From Tubulanus polymorphus (lineage: Eukaryota; Nemertea; Palaeonemertea; Tubulaniformes; Tubulanidae): a stretch of 64,000 nt of DNA. Shown here piece after piece: positions 35,489 through 47,300 of the stretch; the stretch's first letter is position 1, and each line of letters begins with the position of its first letter. The stretch covers positions 21,408,450 to 21,472,449 of the forward strand of contig NC_134029.1 in the NCBI RefSeq assembly GCF_964204645.1. The letters are read 5' to 3'. Below the pieces are notes generated by a model. It was not told where the DNA came from and searched no databases. It saw only the letters and a program-made list of their open reading frames with translations. Position numbers and translations under genes: made by a program.

Positions 35489-37729
35489 ATGGCCGCATCC
35501 CGATCCGTGTTAAGCCGGGCGTTATTGAGAAATTTCAGAAATTTTCAGGTAAACAGCCATGTTAACAAGACCAAACTTTTTGATGCCATGATAAGCATAT
35601 TCTTAATGCTGCAAATCGTAAATCTTACAAAAATTGTACATCTAAAGCCCCAAGTTGTTGTATCATACTGTCTCCATTCTCAGTATTCTGTATTCTAAAC
35701 TTAAAGCAGGTTGGGTTCGAATCCCAGATATATTCATTATATACATTGCGTAATGAATATTTCGTCTTCTATTTAGGGTACCGCATTAATAAATCAAACG
35801 AGATTTCGTTCGTCGCGCCCGTTGAATACTGTGATATTGTTTGTACCGCAACAGGAAGCTTGGATAATTGAAAGATTCGGTAAATATCATCGTTTATTAG
35901 AACCGGTAGGTAACCCGCTATTTCCGTGTATTTTCCATAATCATTCGTTATAGCATGTTGATGCTGTATTTGATCTTCTTAACTTTAGGGTTTGAATATC
36001 TGTATACCGATCATAGACACTATTAAATACGTGCAAAGCTTGAAAGAAATAGCAATAGATATACCCGAGCAAAGCGCAATTACTACTGGTAAGGGTGAAA
36101 CAATTTTTCAATAGAGTTGACATATTGAAACTAACTGTCTAGAGAATTGGTAACATTTGTTTTTGACTTTCTTACAGATAACGTGACCCTCAATATTGAT
36201 GGAGTTTTGTACCTAAAAGTAAAAGATCCGTATAAGGTAAATAAATGAATCATTCGAACTGGTCCATATTGTGGGTTTTACCATCGAGTGAGTGGTTCGC
36301 TTACTGGTTTTATCACCTATAGAAACATATTGAAGTTTTCAATTCATTTCTGCAGGCGAGTTACGGAGTTGAAGATGCCGAATACGCTATTACACAACTC
36401 GCTCAAACCACGATGCGATCAGAAATCGGTAAAATTAGTCTCGACCACGTATTCAGAGAGAGAGAATCGCTTAACATCGCTATTGTCGGTGAGAATTGTT
36501 CGTTGGACTTAACATCCTTTTTCCTTAACGGCTTAAATCATCATATCGATAATGTTGATGTATATTTCTATTTCAGATGCGATAAACAAAGCTTCTGAAG
36601 CTTGGGGAATCAACTGTATGCGTTATGAAATCCGTAAGCAAATATTCCGCCCCGTTAAAACCGAACAGCAGTCGTCCGTCGGCAGGCCTGTAGCATTTGT
36701 TTCCTATTTTAGGTGATATGTCGCTGCCGGCAAGAATTCAGGAAGCCATGCAGATGCAGGTGGAAGCTGACCGAAAGAAAAGAGCAGCGATTCTCGAATC
36801 GGAAGGTATATTTCGATTGAGAGTACATAGACTTTCGACGAAGTTGATGAAGATTCTCGATGAAATTGTTTTTTCGATTTCAGGTATTCGAACTGCCGAT
36901 ATCAACGTGGCGGAAGGTAAAAAACAAGCGACGATTTTAGCTTCCGAAGCTTTCAAGACGGAGCAAATCAATCAAGCTGAAGGTAGGAAACTAATCTACA
37001 AAATATAAAGTCAATTCTCTGGCAAAAGAACGATGTCTTATGGTAATCATTTTAATTTACAATGGGCTAAATTTTTGTGATCAGAAAAACGAGGGTGGTG
37101 GACAATCAAGGGTGACAGGCTGTAACTGAAACCAGATAGTTTCAGATAGTCTATGTTTTGCTAAAAGCTATAGTCCAATTCAGATTGGATCTTAATAAGT
37201 TGTGGAACAGTGACACGATTAGAACCGTTGGAACCGGTTTAGAACCGTCGCCCTATATTAAATGTACTGTAATTTTCTTTTTAAAGGTGAAGCTGAAGCG
37301 CTTAAGAACATAGCGAACGCACGCGCTGAAGCAATCAAAACTATAGCGAAATCCATCTCTGAACAGGTAATGGTCTGCTTTGAATTATCTTAGTTTTGAC
37401 CATTTACTTGAAAAATTATGTACAGTATTACTGCATACATTGATTGTTACTTGTATCATTTTACAGGATGGGCCGAATGCAGTTTCATTGAACATAGCCG
37501 AGAAGTATATCGAAGCATTTGGCAAATTGGCGAAAGAAGGCAACACTGTATTGCTACCATCAAACACTGGCGATATCAGCTCAATGGTAACACAGGTACA
37601 GTATATTCAGATTCGGTCCTGAAACTATTCTCCGTTAGGGATTTTGTACTCATAAATTTGATAACTTTTCAGGCCCTGTCGATTTACAAAACTGTCGGCG
37701 TAGAAAAATCCAACAAAGATGAATCATGA
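35489..37729 (+). CDS. STOML2: Stomatin-like protein 2, mitochondrial
   Basis: SPFH/prohibitin-fold protein of the mitochondrial inner membrane that binds cardiolipin and prohibitins and organises respiratory-chain and protease complexes. Exons: 35489-35548, 35777-35905, 35989-36088, 36178-36236, 36356-36488, 36577-36633, 36713-36805, 36884-36982, 37287-37366, 37467-37595, 37673-37729; phases agree, 331 residues. A basic, Ser/Arg-rich presequence (MAASRSVLSRALLRNFRNF) is followed by VPQQEAWIIERFGKYHRLL and the SPFH core (AITTDNVTLNIDGVLYLKV, QLAQTTMRSEIGKISLDHVF). Then comes the coiled-coil stretch (QEAMQMQVEADRKKRAAILE and AEGKKQATILASEA). Human STOML2 is slightly longer (356) mainly at the C-terminus. 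Tail to tail with the C1orf43 homologue. Confidence 0.95.
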
Positions 37730-37853
37730 TAACAAGATACATTTACTCTATCTAGAGATTGGTAATAAAGCGAACTGACTCCTGGTACTGTTTGAATTCC
37801 AAATATCAACTTGAAACAAAGCGATAGTTAGTTATAAATATAAATATAAAACA

Positions 37854-37878
37854 TTTATTATTGTACAGTAAAAATAAA
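37854..37878. terminator. Back-to-back poly(A) signals of two convergent genes
   Basis: TTTATT at 37854-37859 (AATAAA on the minus strand, 117 bp past the C1orf43 stop) and AATAAA at 37873-37878 on the plus strand (144 bp past the STOML2 stop). If both are used, the two 3' UTRs overlap by a few tens of bases. Another AATAAA for STOML2 is near 37764. Confidence 0.55.
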
Positions 37879-37975
37879 TTAAATGTGTCGTAAATTTTGG
37901 CATTTGACTTATTTCAAACACATTCAAGAGACCACAGCTTATTAGTTCTTGTTTTGTACTGAATATCGGACAAAC

Positions 37976-40706
37976 TTAGATTTCTTCATCGTCGAGTGTA
38001 AGGCGCTGTTTGCTACCAAAATTCACCTCTGAAATGAAGAAAAGCACAGAATATTTGAAACCTGTTTGAACCAGGCAATCGTGTACACTTATAAGTCTCC
38101 AGTGAAGCACAGAGAAGCTTAGCGATGCAGTGACGGTACTCCGATCAACCACAAGACCCTTTTTCACGTAATTGGTGGAAAAGTTCTCTTTATTCTCGCC
38201 ACCATGATTGACCACTACAAAAAATATTTACAACAAAACACCCAGTGTAGGATTTACATACGGTGCAGCATACAAAGGGCTAACTTAATATCTAAATAAT
38301 AATATACAGTAGACTCCATTCTACTCGATTAGGTTGGGACTTTCAGATAGAGTGAGAAGATTTAGGATCCAAGAAAAAGGTTTTTGCTACTTGTAGGGTT
38401 GAGGAATCAACTGTATATTAGACACGTACTATAGAATCAAACTCACAATGCTAGATAATAGCGCTTCTATCTGAACTGTGTGTATCGTGAACACACAAGT
38501 TTTCACAAATTGCTGAAATTCAATGCCGAAAATTTCATTTTCACGTGAAAATAAATATGTTTGACTAAAAATAAAACGAACCTATATCGCACAGTTCGGC
38601 TAACAAAATCGAAACAAAAAATTGAGTTTAACAATAACAAAAACACAAATTCTTACAAAAATCAACAGATACAATTAATAATTTAAGGTTTGTGGAGATG
38701 AGATTCTACTTCGATTTAGTAGTTTAATATTTGATTCTTACCCTCCGGGTGATTCGATCGGTACTTAACGCTGGATTGATGCGAAAAGTTCCGCGATGCT
38801 ATGAGAGCCGTTTGCGATGTAGCTGATTTACTGCTCGCTAGACTGTTGCGTCTGCTTTGAATATAGGTCGATACGCTGAAAAACATACGTAAGAGTAGTC
38901 AATATATCAGTAGTCCTTTTCATTTCACATTTTCTCACCAACCAGAACACGGCTTAATATGACTATGAAATTATGGGTCATCATTATTTCCAAGATGAGT
39001 TCATGTCAAGCAAAAAACAAAATGGCAACTTATTCAACTGGAGAAAATTAGGATCTAGATAGGTCAAGGATAAGTAGTAATAGTTTAGGATCTGGCATCG
39101 TTGACTCTTGTAGTTAGAACACAACGCTACCACAGCGTACTTGCAAGTTCGCATCCCAATTTTTGTGATTGCTCAGATTTTTTAAAAGAGTCCAGCGGAT
39201 TCTTGCGTACACATCGAGGCAACTCATCTTAGAAGCAATGATGACCAGATTTATGCAGCTACAATGTATGCAAGACATTTAGGAACATATCTTTTCTTGA
39301 TTAATTAGGAACAGAATTTGGTATTAAGGATTCCTTTGTATTCATATGCCTGCAAACTTACTGATTAATCAAATCTTCCAATAATTCCATATAATGTTCG
39401 AACTCTCTTTTTCCAAATTCCTAAAAAAATGAGACAGTAAATTTCAGATACTGCCGTATTTGAGTTAATCAGGTTGAAAAAACAGTCATCTATTTCCAAA
39501 TAGAATTACAGTAGTCGAAACATAGTGAGTGGGTTTTTGATGGACTTACAGCTGGATCATGTCTCGCATGCTCATAAACATCAGCAAAATCGTGAATTAA
39601 ATCCGTCTTGATTCCTTTTAAAGGTCCCGACTGTAGCGTTGTCAAATAATAACGTAAGTTCTGACCAGGTTTTCGGACCAATGTCCGGTCATAATAGCGA
39701 ATTTCCTGATCTAAAATACAGTTCCATAATGAAGATCATTGAAGAATGAAGATCATTGTGTCGTATTGAAATTTCTAAAATCTTGAGCTTCATTTTTTTT
39801 AAGCTTTTACCTAATGAGGTCAACGAATCCATAGCTTTCATTCTGTACAAAAAATGCGTATCTAAAAACGAATCGAAAATTAAGGCCAAGACATTTCAAA
39901 TGTTAAGGTTTTTGTGTCCAAATCGTCCAAGTAATCCAAGTACAGTAAACCTCACATAACTCAGACACGATGGGACTGGCATAATTGGCCCAAAAAATGA
40001 TTTCATTTTTTGTTCAAGTTGGCCATATGCGAGTAAGGTGAGATTTTACTGTGGTTACGGCTCCAATTGTTTCTGCTAACCTTTCTCCCCGGTTTTAAGC
40101 GCCTCGGTATATTTTTGGCAAAGTAATTTAGGCTCCACTTTGATATCGGCCACTCGACGTAATCTTGATTCAATTTCTTGTTTTAATGCCTACAATACAT
40201 AAAATATTACAGTCAATATATCATTATTTAATGAGATTCGTTGAGGGAATGAAATATAAAATCTGTACTCACGAAGGGAGCGTCTGCCCCGATTGCGCTG
40301 TGTGGAATTCGACTAGCACGGATTGTAAACCGGGTTATTTGACGTTTCACGAATAAGAACAAGATCAACGACACCTAGAAATAATAAACCAATCTCTAAA
40401 GCGAAGTGAGCGCAATTTTGGTCGCCTACGAATAATTTATGAAACTCATATCATAATTTATGAAATGTATGTCCAAGGCTCGAATTTAGTCTCAGGGCTC
40501 AGTTTTATAAATACGATTAAAGCCTAAATTGATTCTAAATAAACTGAATTAATGAAGAAATTAAATTGATTAGGGTTAAACCTTTTTGTGAAACTGGGCC
40601 CAGGTTCAAACCTAGATTCTCAATATACATCGTAAGTGTATTGGTAACTTACCAATGCTCCGCATGCTATGAAGAGCACTATACTGACATATGAAATCTC
40701 TCTCAT
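37976..40706 (-). CDS. C1orf43: C1orf43 (NICE-3) homologue
   Basis: Conserved single-pass membrane protein of poorly known function; the human protein is linked to Golgi and phagocytosis. Exons: 40706-40653, 40374-40273, 40189-40081, 39861-39811, 39710-39550, 39420-39362, 38875-38742 and 38214 to stop at 37976; phases agree. The N-terminal TM (YVSIVLFIACGALVSLILFL) is followed by FVKRQITRF, as in vertebrates. Exon 3 reads EIESRLRRVADIKVEPKLL, exon 4 FLYRMKAMDSL, exon 5 LRYYLTTL then GPLKGIKTDLIHDFADVYEHA. The C-terminal part is Ser-rich. The last segment is one open frame of 239 nt (302 residues in total), but it contains a strong acceptor (TTTCAG at about 38030) preceded by a possible donor (A|GTGTAC near 38093), so a short in-frame intron may be removed. 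Confidence 0.9.
39085..39160 (+). mobile_element. Degenerate tRNA-like SINE fragment
   Basis: TAGTTAGAACACAACGCTACC followed after about 20 bp by AGTTCGCATCCC resembles A- and B-boxes. Stems do not pair well. Intron of C1orf43. Confidence 0.3.
39941..40052. mobile_element. pogo/Tigger-like MITE
   Basis: TACAGTAAACCTCACATAAC at one end and, inverted, GTAAGGTGAGATTTTACTGT at the other. Same ends as the element at 9720-9821; the interior differs. Intron 3 of C1orf43. Confidence 0.65.
40491..40606. repeat. Hairpin repeat of the CCAGTT family
   Basis: CTCAGGGCTCAGTTTTATAA at one end and TTGTGAAACTGGGCCCAGG at the other; TAAAGCCTAAATTGATT pairs with AATTGATTAGGGTTAAA. Intron 1 of C1orf43. Confidence 0.55.
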
Positions 40707-40800
40707 GGCTTGTATTCTTCAATTACACTACTACTAAATCAAAACATTAAATTTATCATTAAACAGATATAAAGAAATATATCAAGACTTCAGTTTTGTC

Positions 40801-41090
40801 CTGTCCTGTGGCATGGTGGTTAAGGTGTTTGACTCACAACTGAGAGGTTGAGGGTTCGAATCTTAGTGAAACCATGCATTCAGGCAGGACACATATCAGC
40901 GTTCGTCGACTCACTGATTAAAAAAAAAAAGACGCTGTGGGACAATGCCCAACTACGGCGGGTCCTCCACATTACTCTAAAGAAGAAGAAGAAGGGTGTC
41001 CTGATGATTAAGGATCCTGGTGCTGCTGGTATGATGAGTAATAAATACATAAAAGACCAGGGCAAAAGAAAAGAACCAATATCATGATTT
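40801..41090 (+). mobile_element. tRNA-derived SINE upstream of C1orf43
   Basis: A-box TGGTGGTTAAGG (about 40815-40826) and B-box GGGTTCGAATC (about 40853-40863) at tRNA-like spacing. A non-tRNA body follows with a short A-run, GCTGTGGGACAATGCCCAAC and a GAA-rich tail. The head starts about 95 bp upstream of the C1orf43 start codon on the opposite strand. Confidence 0.75.
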
Positions 41091-41289
41091 GAACATTTCA
41101 TAAAGCTTGTAAGTTGGGTAGAATATAGTCAGAAACCTGTTGTCTGTCAGGTCATCCTTATTACCGAGATGATGTATTTTACCGAGATCAACCGAGAAGA
41201 AATTAAATATAGCATATTTATTTGGTTATTTATTCCTTATCGATTTTAACACTTGAAATCATGTTATATCAGTAATAAATACCTTCTAG

Positions 41290-41454
41290 AGTCATATTTT
41301 ACATATTTTTTTTATTAAAAAAATTTTGACTTCAAATACGTAAACTCGGTTAGGAATAAAATTTCATTGAATTTGATTGATCGACGATCTCATCTCGGTA
41401 TTTTTAAAGTTATTTTTCTACAAAATTATCCGACAAAATATGTAAAATATGACT
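41290..41454. mobile_element. MITE-like element with 20-bp perfect inverted ends
   Basis: AGTCATATTTTACATATTTT and its exact reverse complement 125 bp apart. The interior is AT-rich and non-coding. Confidence 0.65.
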
Positions 41455-41904
41455 CCCGCTGGTAGGAATAATAGGCGACTCCCAGCCATCTGAATAAGTC
41501 AGACCCGTTTTCACAACACAAACAACAAGTTAGTGGTTATAATAAGCGCATCGATCCGAAAAAGCTTACCACCAACGATAGCGTTCTGTAGCGTCAACGT
41601 TTGTCACCATTCATAGAAACAATGTCTAATTAGGTCCTGAAGTTTATCTTTTTCTAGTTACCCTTATAGTTCGTCCTAGAGTAGCCATTCAATCATTCAT
41701 TCATTCATTCGGTCATTCATACACCTTTGTATACAGAGGGCGCTGAGAGCAAATAGTGGGCAACGTCAGTTGGGTTCGAACCCCTAAAGAATAGCAAATG
41801 GCAAAAATTATACAGGGATACTGGGGTTGGTCATTGATACTGGTTACATTTTCATTCACTGTCAATTGTGACAAGTCCCTGTGAGTTTTGCAGCTTTATA
41901 ACTT

Positions 41905-42040
41905 TTCGTCTGAGTAGCTTTCCACATGGAGGATCTTCGACAACCAGAGGAAGGCACCGCTGAAAAAAATCATCTCTCTACAAATGATAACTTTGAAGGC
42001 GGCGTGTAGTTTGAACTGGATTGAACACATAAACGTCTTT
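41905..42040 (-). repeat. Repeat block A beside the GPCR
   Basis: Similar to block B (44098-44285). Shared strings include ATCTTCGACAACCAG, GCACCGCTGAAAAAAA and ACTTTGAAGGC / ACTCTGAAGGC. On the minus strand both read as a pyrimidine tract plus CAG followed by an open frame GA-x-x-WLSK, ending in a stop after 17-20 residues. Confidence 0.55.
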
Positions 42041-42547
42041 GCAGTTCGACGGATATGAGGTGGCAAAAATAACGGATCCGGTTCCACAAATTAGCATTTG
42101 CATTGATCCTAAAGGACAGAATTATTTAAAATTAAAGCTGAAATATTCTGACTCATTAATTATAATGTATACCCTAATTGATCCTTATAGATCATTAATA
42201 TACCGTAATTCATTTCATAAGAATTCACGGATATATTTCACGGATATATTTCTATACACTATGTTTATTCTCACGAAAGATTTATTCGCCAGTAAAACAT
42301 GAAAATAATGGGGGAAAATAAATTTCTTATTTCACACTTTCAACTAGATTAATCTTCGTTTCTCGGCCCTGCCCACAGTTGATTGACCATTGATGCGGAC
42401 ACAAATTGATATTACACTGTATTAATTTGCATCCAGTGAGACGGCAAATGGATTTATCCAGTGAGACGACAAAAACAGAAAATCATCCTTTTAGCATTAG
42501 TGTAAAATTGATGTATACATATTGAGATAGAATAGTGTTATAAACGA

Positions 42548-43516
42548 ATGCAGGTTCCAGCAGAAGATATGAATTTAAGTCGAATTGAGATTGGTACACC
42601 GTATCATAGTAACATCTACATCATGTCTTTGCACAACAAGTCCGCTAGGCCTCGTAGAATTGCTCTGATCACGCTGCCGATTCTTTTCTGCCTTGGCTTT
42701 TTCGGCAATTCGGCTACTATCCTAGTGATGACAAGTAGAAGATTTCGTCGTTTCTCGTATGCCAACTACCTCATCTTTTTGGCGATCAACGATTTTCTAA
42801 TTTGCATTAGTTCGATTTTGATGCCGGTCGTACAGTTTCTACTCATGCGCGTTCATGTATACATATTGAATTCCAAAATTAGTTGTCTGATTTATGAATG
42901 CGTGATGGAGGTTGCCGCTAGTAACAGTTCTTGGTTAATCGTAGCGGTATCTGCAGAACGGACAATAGCCGTGCTCTTGCCATTCACATCTCGTTGGGTG
43001 TGCACCCCCAAATTTGCGCGAGTAGCCACCGCCATACTCTTCGGAGTAAACATAGCGGTCAATTGCGGACCTGTTAGTGCCATTATGATGTATTCCGGAC
43101 GAGTTTGTATCTACGAATTATCGGATCGAACCAAATTCTCTATATTTTTTGCCTCTTATACTTTCGTATTTCCGTTAGTATTAGTAACTATTTGTAACGC
43201 GGCTATTATCATTCGATTACTCAGCGGACCGAATCTAGAGTCGACTGATGATAAATCTGCCAAAACAAAACGGACAACTATCATGCTTGTAACAGTTTCA
43301 CTTGTATTTGCGGTTCTCACATTTCCGTCAACTGTCACAAATTCACCGATTTCAAACGATCCAGTAAAATATTTACTCGTAAACTATTTCTCTCAACTGC
43401 AATGCATGAACTACGTCGTCAATTTTTACATATACCTTCTATCGGGTAGCGAAATACGTAAATATTTCATCCAGAAAATTTACCGCAATCACCGAGACTC
43501 GGTTCTACAGATGTGA
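42548..43516 (+). CDS. Orphan rhodopsin-family GPCR, intronless
   Basis: 322 residues with seven hydrophobic segments: TM1 about 36-60 (with GNSATILV), TM2 75-97 (LAINDFLI), TM3 about 110-140, TM4 159-181, TM5 198-224, TM6 241-262, TM7 275-300. Conserved marks: N in TM1, LxxxD in TM2, a TM3 end reading AERTI in place of DRY, WV in TM4 region, and NFYIYLLSGSEIR in place of NPxxY...F+R. A Cys before TM3 and VCIYE in loop 2 can form the usual disulfide. This pattern (ERT, LSG-x-E-I-R-K) is common in peptide-type orphan receptors expanded in lophotrochozoans. The ligand cannot be told. Start could also be the second Met (MNLSRIE), which places an N-glycosylation site at the N-terminus. TM7 lacks the Pro of NPxxY. 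Confidence 0.88.
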   Translation: MQVPAEDMNLSRIEIGTPYHSNIYIMSLHNKSARPRRIALITLPILFCLGFFGNSATILVMTSRRFRRFSYANYLIFLAINDFLICISSILMPVVQFLLMRVHVYILNSKISCLIYECVMEVAASNSSWLIVAVSAERTIAVLLPFTSRWVCTPKFARVATAILFGVNIAVNCGPVSAIMMYSGRVCIYELSDRTKFSIFFASYTFVFPLVLVTICNAAIIIRLLSGPNLESTDDKSAKTKRTTIMLVTVSLVFAVLTFPSTVTNSPISNDPVKYLLVNYFSQLQCMNYVVNFYIYLLSGSEIRKYFIQKIYRNHRDSVLQM

Positions 43517-43599
43517 GTCAATCATGACATTTACCCTTTGCTAGAGTAATATATCATTGAAATATCGGTCTCAACATTGTTAGGATCATGGACGGATTC

Positions 43600-43870
43600 A
43601 AAGGCCAATTTTGAAGGACTTGTCTCATCCCAATACGGCACTTAGATGCCCAAAAGCATTATTATGTGTACTCCCCTTTGAGCGGCCAGTTTAAAAGACT
43701 TGTCACATCCCAAAAGGGCACTTTGTCCACAAAGGTAATAATAGGGGCACTACTGCATTGAAATATACCGATTAGATTTGTTGACAAAATAGAAAAGGGC
43801 ACTGTCAAAAAAAATTTGATGGACTTGTACAAGCCTCACAAGTCCCCCTGAATCGGTCCCTGGGTCCAAA
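43600..43870. repeat. Dispersed repeat with GGGCAC strings
   Basis: Contains internally repeated GACTTGTC-CATCCCAA and (A)GGGGCACT/AAGGGCACTTTG strings. Related GGGCAC strings recur at 47.66-47.76 and 47.88 kb. No coding potential. Confidence 0.45.
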
Positions 43871-44097
43871 CCTTCATACAGATTCCGAAAAATGTTGTTA
43901 GTTGCAATGTGTAGATATTGGAGATTAAGTCAATTTCAGGAGTTCAATGCCTTTAAATTCCTGAAAGACAACAAAATATTGGAAGAAAAAATAACTAGGC
44001 CTAAAACATATATTCTAATCATCCAATCATTTAATTGGATAATATTTGATCATAATTTATTTTCACATTTTTTCACAAGACAAGTCCATAGTTTCAG

Positions 44098-44285
44098 CTT
44101 TAAATTCAACCTTTTCATCAAGTACCCTTCTTTCCAAATGGATTCATCTTCGACAACCAGGAGGAAGCACCGCTGAAAAAAAAAACCAGAAATAAATCAC
44201 ATTACCTCAAAACATAACTCCTCCCTGCATATATGGCAACTCTGAAGGCCGTGTAGGTTAGTATGAGTTGTGTAAATTGTTCATG
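44098..44285 (-). repeat. Repeat block B beside the GPCR
   Basis: Directly repeated relative to block A, 2.2 kb away on the other side of the GPCR. Reads GASSWLSKMNPFGKKGT then stop on the minus strand after a T-rich CAG acceptor-like site. It lies just past the MRPL28 stop. Confidence 0.55.
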
Positions 44286-44335
44286 TACATTAGGAAAATT
44301 TAAACCGCCAAACCAGGAAGATATTAATATAGAAT

Positions 44336-47300
44336 TTACCTAGTTACAGAGCCACCAGTAGAATATCCTTCTTCGAAATCTAGAATTTAGAACACAACAA
44401 AAAAACATGATGAATCATGACAACATTCCAGCACAAAAACGTTTGATGAAAATAACAATATCATGAACAAACTAACCTGCTATTTCCTTCAATAATTCTG
44501 TCATATAAACGTCTTTCAGTGGCTTCGTTTGCTGTATTCTGTTTTGCTCTTCCAAGTCGCATTGTTTCTTCCACGCTTCATATATCGACAAACCCATCCA
44601 TTCTATTTCCTCTTTCTGAAAATAAAATACAAAATAGCAAAATGATGAGCGCAAATAAATCTTTGATCAAATCTTCGAATTAGATTTCTGTTGAAGTTGA
44701 AATCAGTCATTAAATCATGTGGGAAGGAATTCTAATGAATTTGGGGCTGATATTAAGAACAGTGATAAAACTGAAGCCCAAACGTCTCGACTTAAATCTT
44801 TTTACAAAGATTCGAATGTGATATTATCAATGACATTGGCCTTACGCCAATTAATCTTGCAGAAAATTGAAACTTGACAGGCTCGGTAGAATTTCAGCAC
44901 TGTAAGTGGATTTGTCAATGGAAACGCATTGAGAGAGAACAGTGAGGACATTGTCGCGGGTGCAGTAGAGTGAATGATTACAACAACGAATGACAAATAA
45001 GTATAACTTATGAAACGTGACTTCAATAATGATCATCTGAAGTGAATCGGGTGTTAAAAGTGAATAACACGAGTCCTTCATTCTCTATAATTGCCAATGC
45101 AGATTGAGTATCGATAACCTATCGAAAATTTTACTCGTACATGAATCCAAAAATTAATGTTAAATTTTGGACGCTGGGGCCGGTTTTAAAGACTGGTATT
45201 AACTTTAGCCCGGGAGCTAACCGAATTCATTTTCAATTGATTTAACCACCTGGTTAAAGTTGATACCAGTACCAGAAGATTATCACCAATACTTTGATGT
45301 AATTCAAGAAAACTCTTCAAAATTTAATTCATTGAAGTCCACGAACCTATTAAAAAACTCACAGATTAAAGGTTTAGATAAAGTGATTGTATTTTTGTCA
45401 CCGGCACTTTTTTCCTCCTTAAACCATGCATAACCTCGTATAAATGACTGTTTGATTTTTGTCTCCAGATATTTCACGTGTTTTATTGTGTGCACGGCTC
45501 GATTTCACCGGAATAAAGTCAATTCAAACAGAACGTTGTTTTGATTATAACTGTTCATCTTACCATGTAAAATAACACGCATTCTCACACTGTGGAAATG
45601 TTTAAAAATCGAAACGTGTTATTGAATAATTCATGCGAACTGTCACTTCGTGTGACAAGACTTTCTCAACCGACAAAAGTGTGCATTCATGTTCGATCGT
45701 ACAAATGAAAAGGATGGCAAAAAATTCAAATACTTGCTATCTAATTAGAATACATGTTTAGAAAATGAAATCTCTGTAAGGAAATCAGAACATAAGCACA
45801 CATTGAATCTAGCTATTATCAAAACATTCATCATAAAGGATATACTCTTGATGATTTCAGAGAAATAGTTTCGTGAGCAAATAAAAAAAAAAATTCTGAT
45901 AAAAATCGAATAAGTCTGAGGTAAATTAGCATTCATAATGCTCATTGTAGCTCATAAGCTGCATTCAAACCACATTTTAAATCTAGTCCGTTCCAATTTA
46001 GAACCCAACCAAGCGAAAGGCCAGTTCCATTTTAAAACAACCAACTTAGATTGACTAAAAAGACCGATCCGGCTCCATTTTGAATTTCAGGACTATTTCT
46101 CTGCGTGTGATAACAATTGATTTAAAAACATGTGTGAACGCAAAACATTGATTTGGTCTGAGCCAAATTAGTCCATTTAAAATCGGTTCATCGGTCTGGG
46201 TATATTATAACAGACTAACTAGTGATAGTATTTACGCAACAGAAATAAAACATTTTTACTAAAAAATCAAAACCATCAGTTGTCCATATTCATTCTCTAA
46301 TTGTACATAGTACAAAAAAACCCCCAAATATTCGTAACTAAATCGGTAATGAATCGAGTAGGACAGTGAAAGTGTTGATTTGTATATTTATCGCTACGAT
46401 GTGAAACCAGTTATTCTAGCGAGTATATTGATCAGGTCAGACCACTGAGAAGGCGCCAGACCAATGACACTCGATTAATCTACCTCTAGCTCGTCGAGTC
46501 GTTAAAAAAATATCAGCCATCATCCTCGTCGTCGTCGCGTCACGCGAGCGAGAATATTCCGCAAGAGGAGACGGATATCGGCGACGATGGACGCCGGCGA
46601 CGTCGACAAACTGTTACAAAACTTCCAGCGGAAATTGAGAATATTCGAAGAGAAGACGAACGTCGCGTGTCAACGTCGTCGTCGCAACGATAAGAAAATT
46701 CGCGGCCACAATTCGGAAAACGATTTCGAATATTTCGACTTGGACGAAAGTCTGAAAGACGGATATTTACCGTGCACTAAATTCAAATTAGATTTCAGGT
46801 AAGAGTAGGACGTAGTCACACTGAGTCCGCGTTGAAACGATCGTAAGATAAAATCCCAGAAAAGAAAAGACACGAAAGAAAAAGGAACACCAGCGCTCAG
46901 GTATTCCTTACGATGACTTTTTTTAAATTCAGAACAAGTAGCTATCAATGATTACTCCAAGCATGAATTATACTCAAGCAACCTTTTGGAGTCACTTTTT
47001 TGGACTTTCTTCTATGAAAATTTTCCAATTTTTTTTCCAATTTGACTTTATGTAAGGTAGGAAGGAAGTGTCTCGGTGAAAATTGAATATGATTTCCACT
47101 TCTTCCAAAGAAAAATAAGCTTGCGGGTGTTTTAAAATGGAATGAAAACATGGGACCCAAGCCATCGCGTGCTCGATTATAATGAAATTAACATAAATCA
47201 CATTTATTGCTCCCACTTAACATTAAACCATGCAACAATATAGGTGAAATATTCGTAACAGTCGATCGTTTCAAAAAACGCACAATAAAACTCGAAATAT

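Noticed and set aside
35700-35730. GGGTTCGAATCCC, looks like a tRNA B-box; also near 41770
   Set aside because: No A-box or pairing arms at tRNA spacing; isolated match or SINE tail.
45304-45495. Possible MRPL28 exon
   Set aside because: Exons 5 and 6 already join without a gap against the vertebrate protein, so this frame is not needed; it starts at GTG and has no homology that I recognise.
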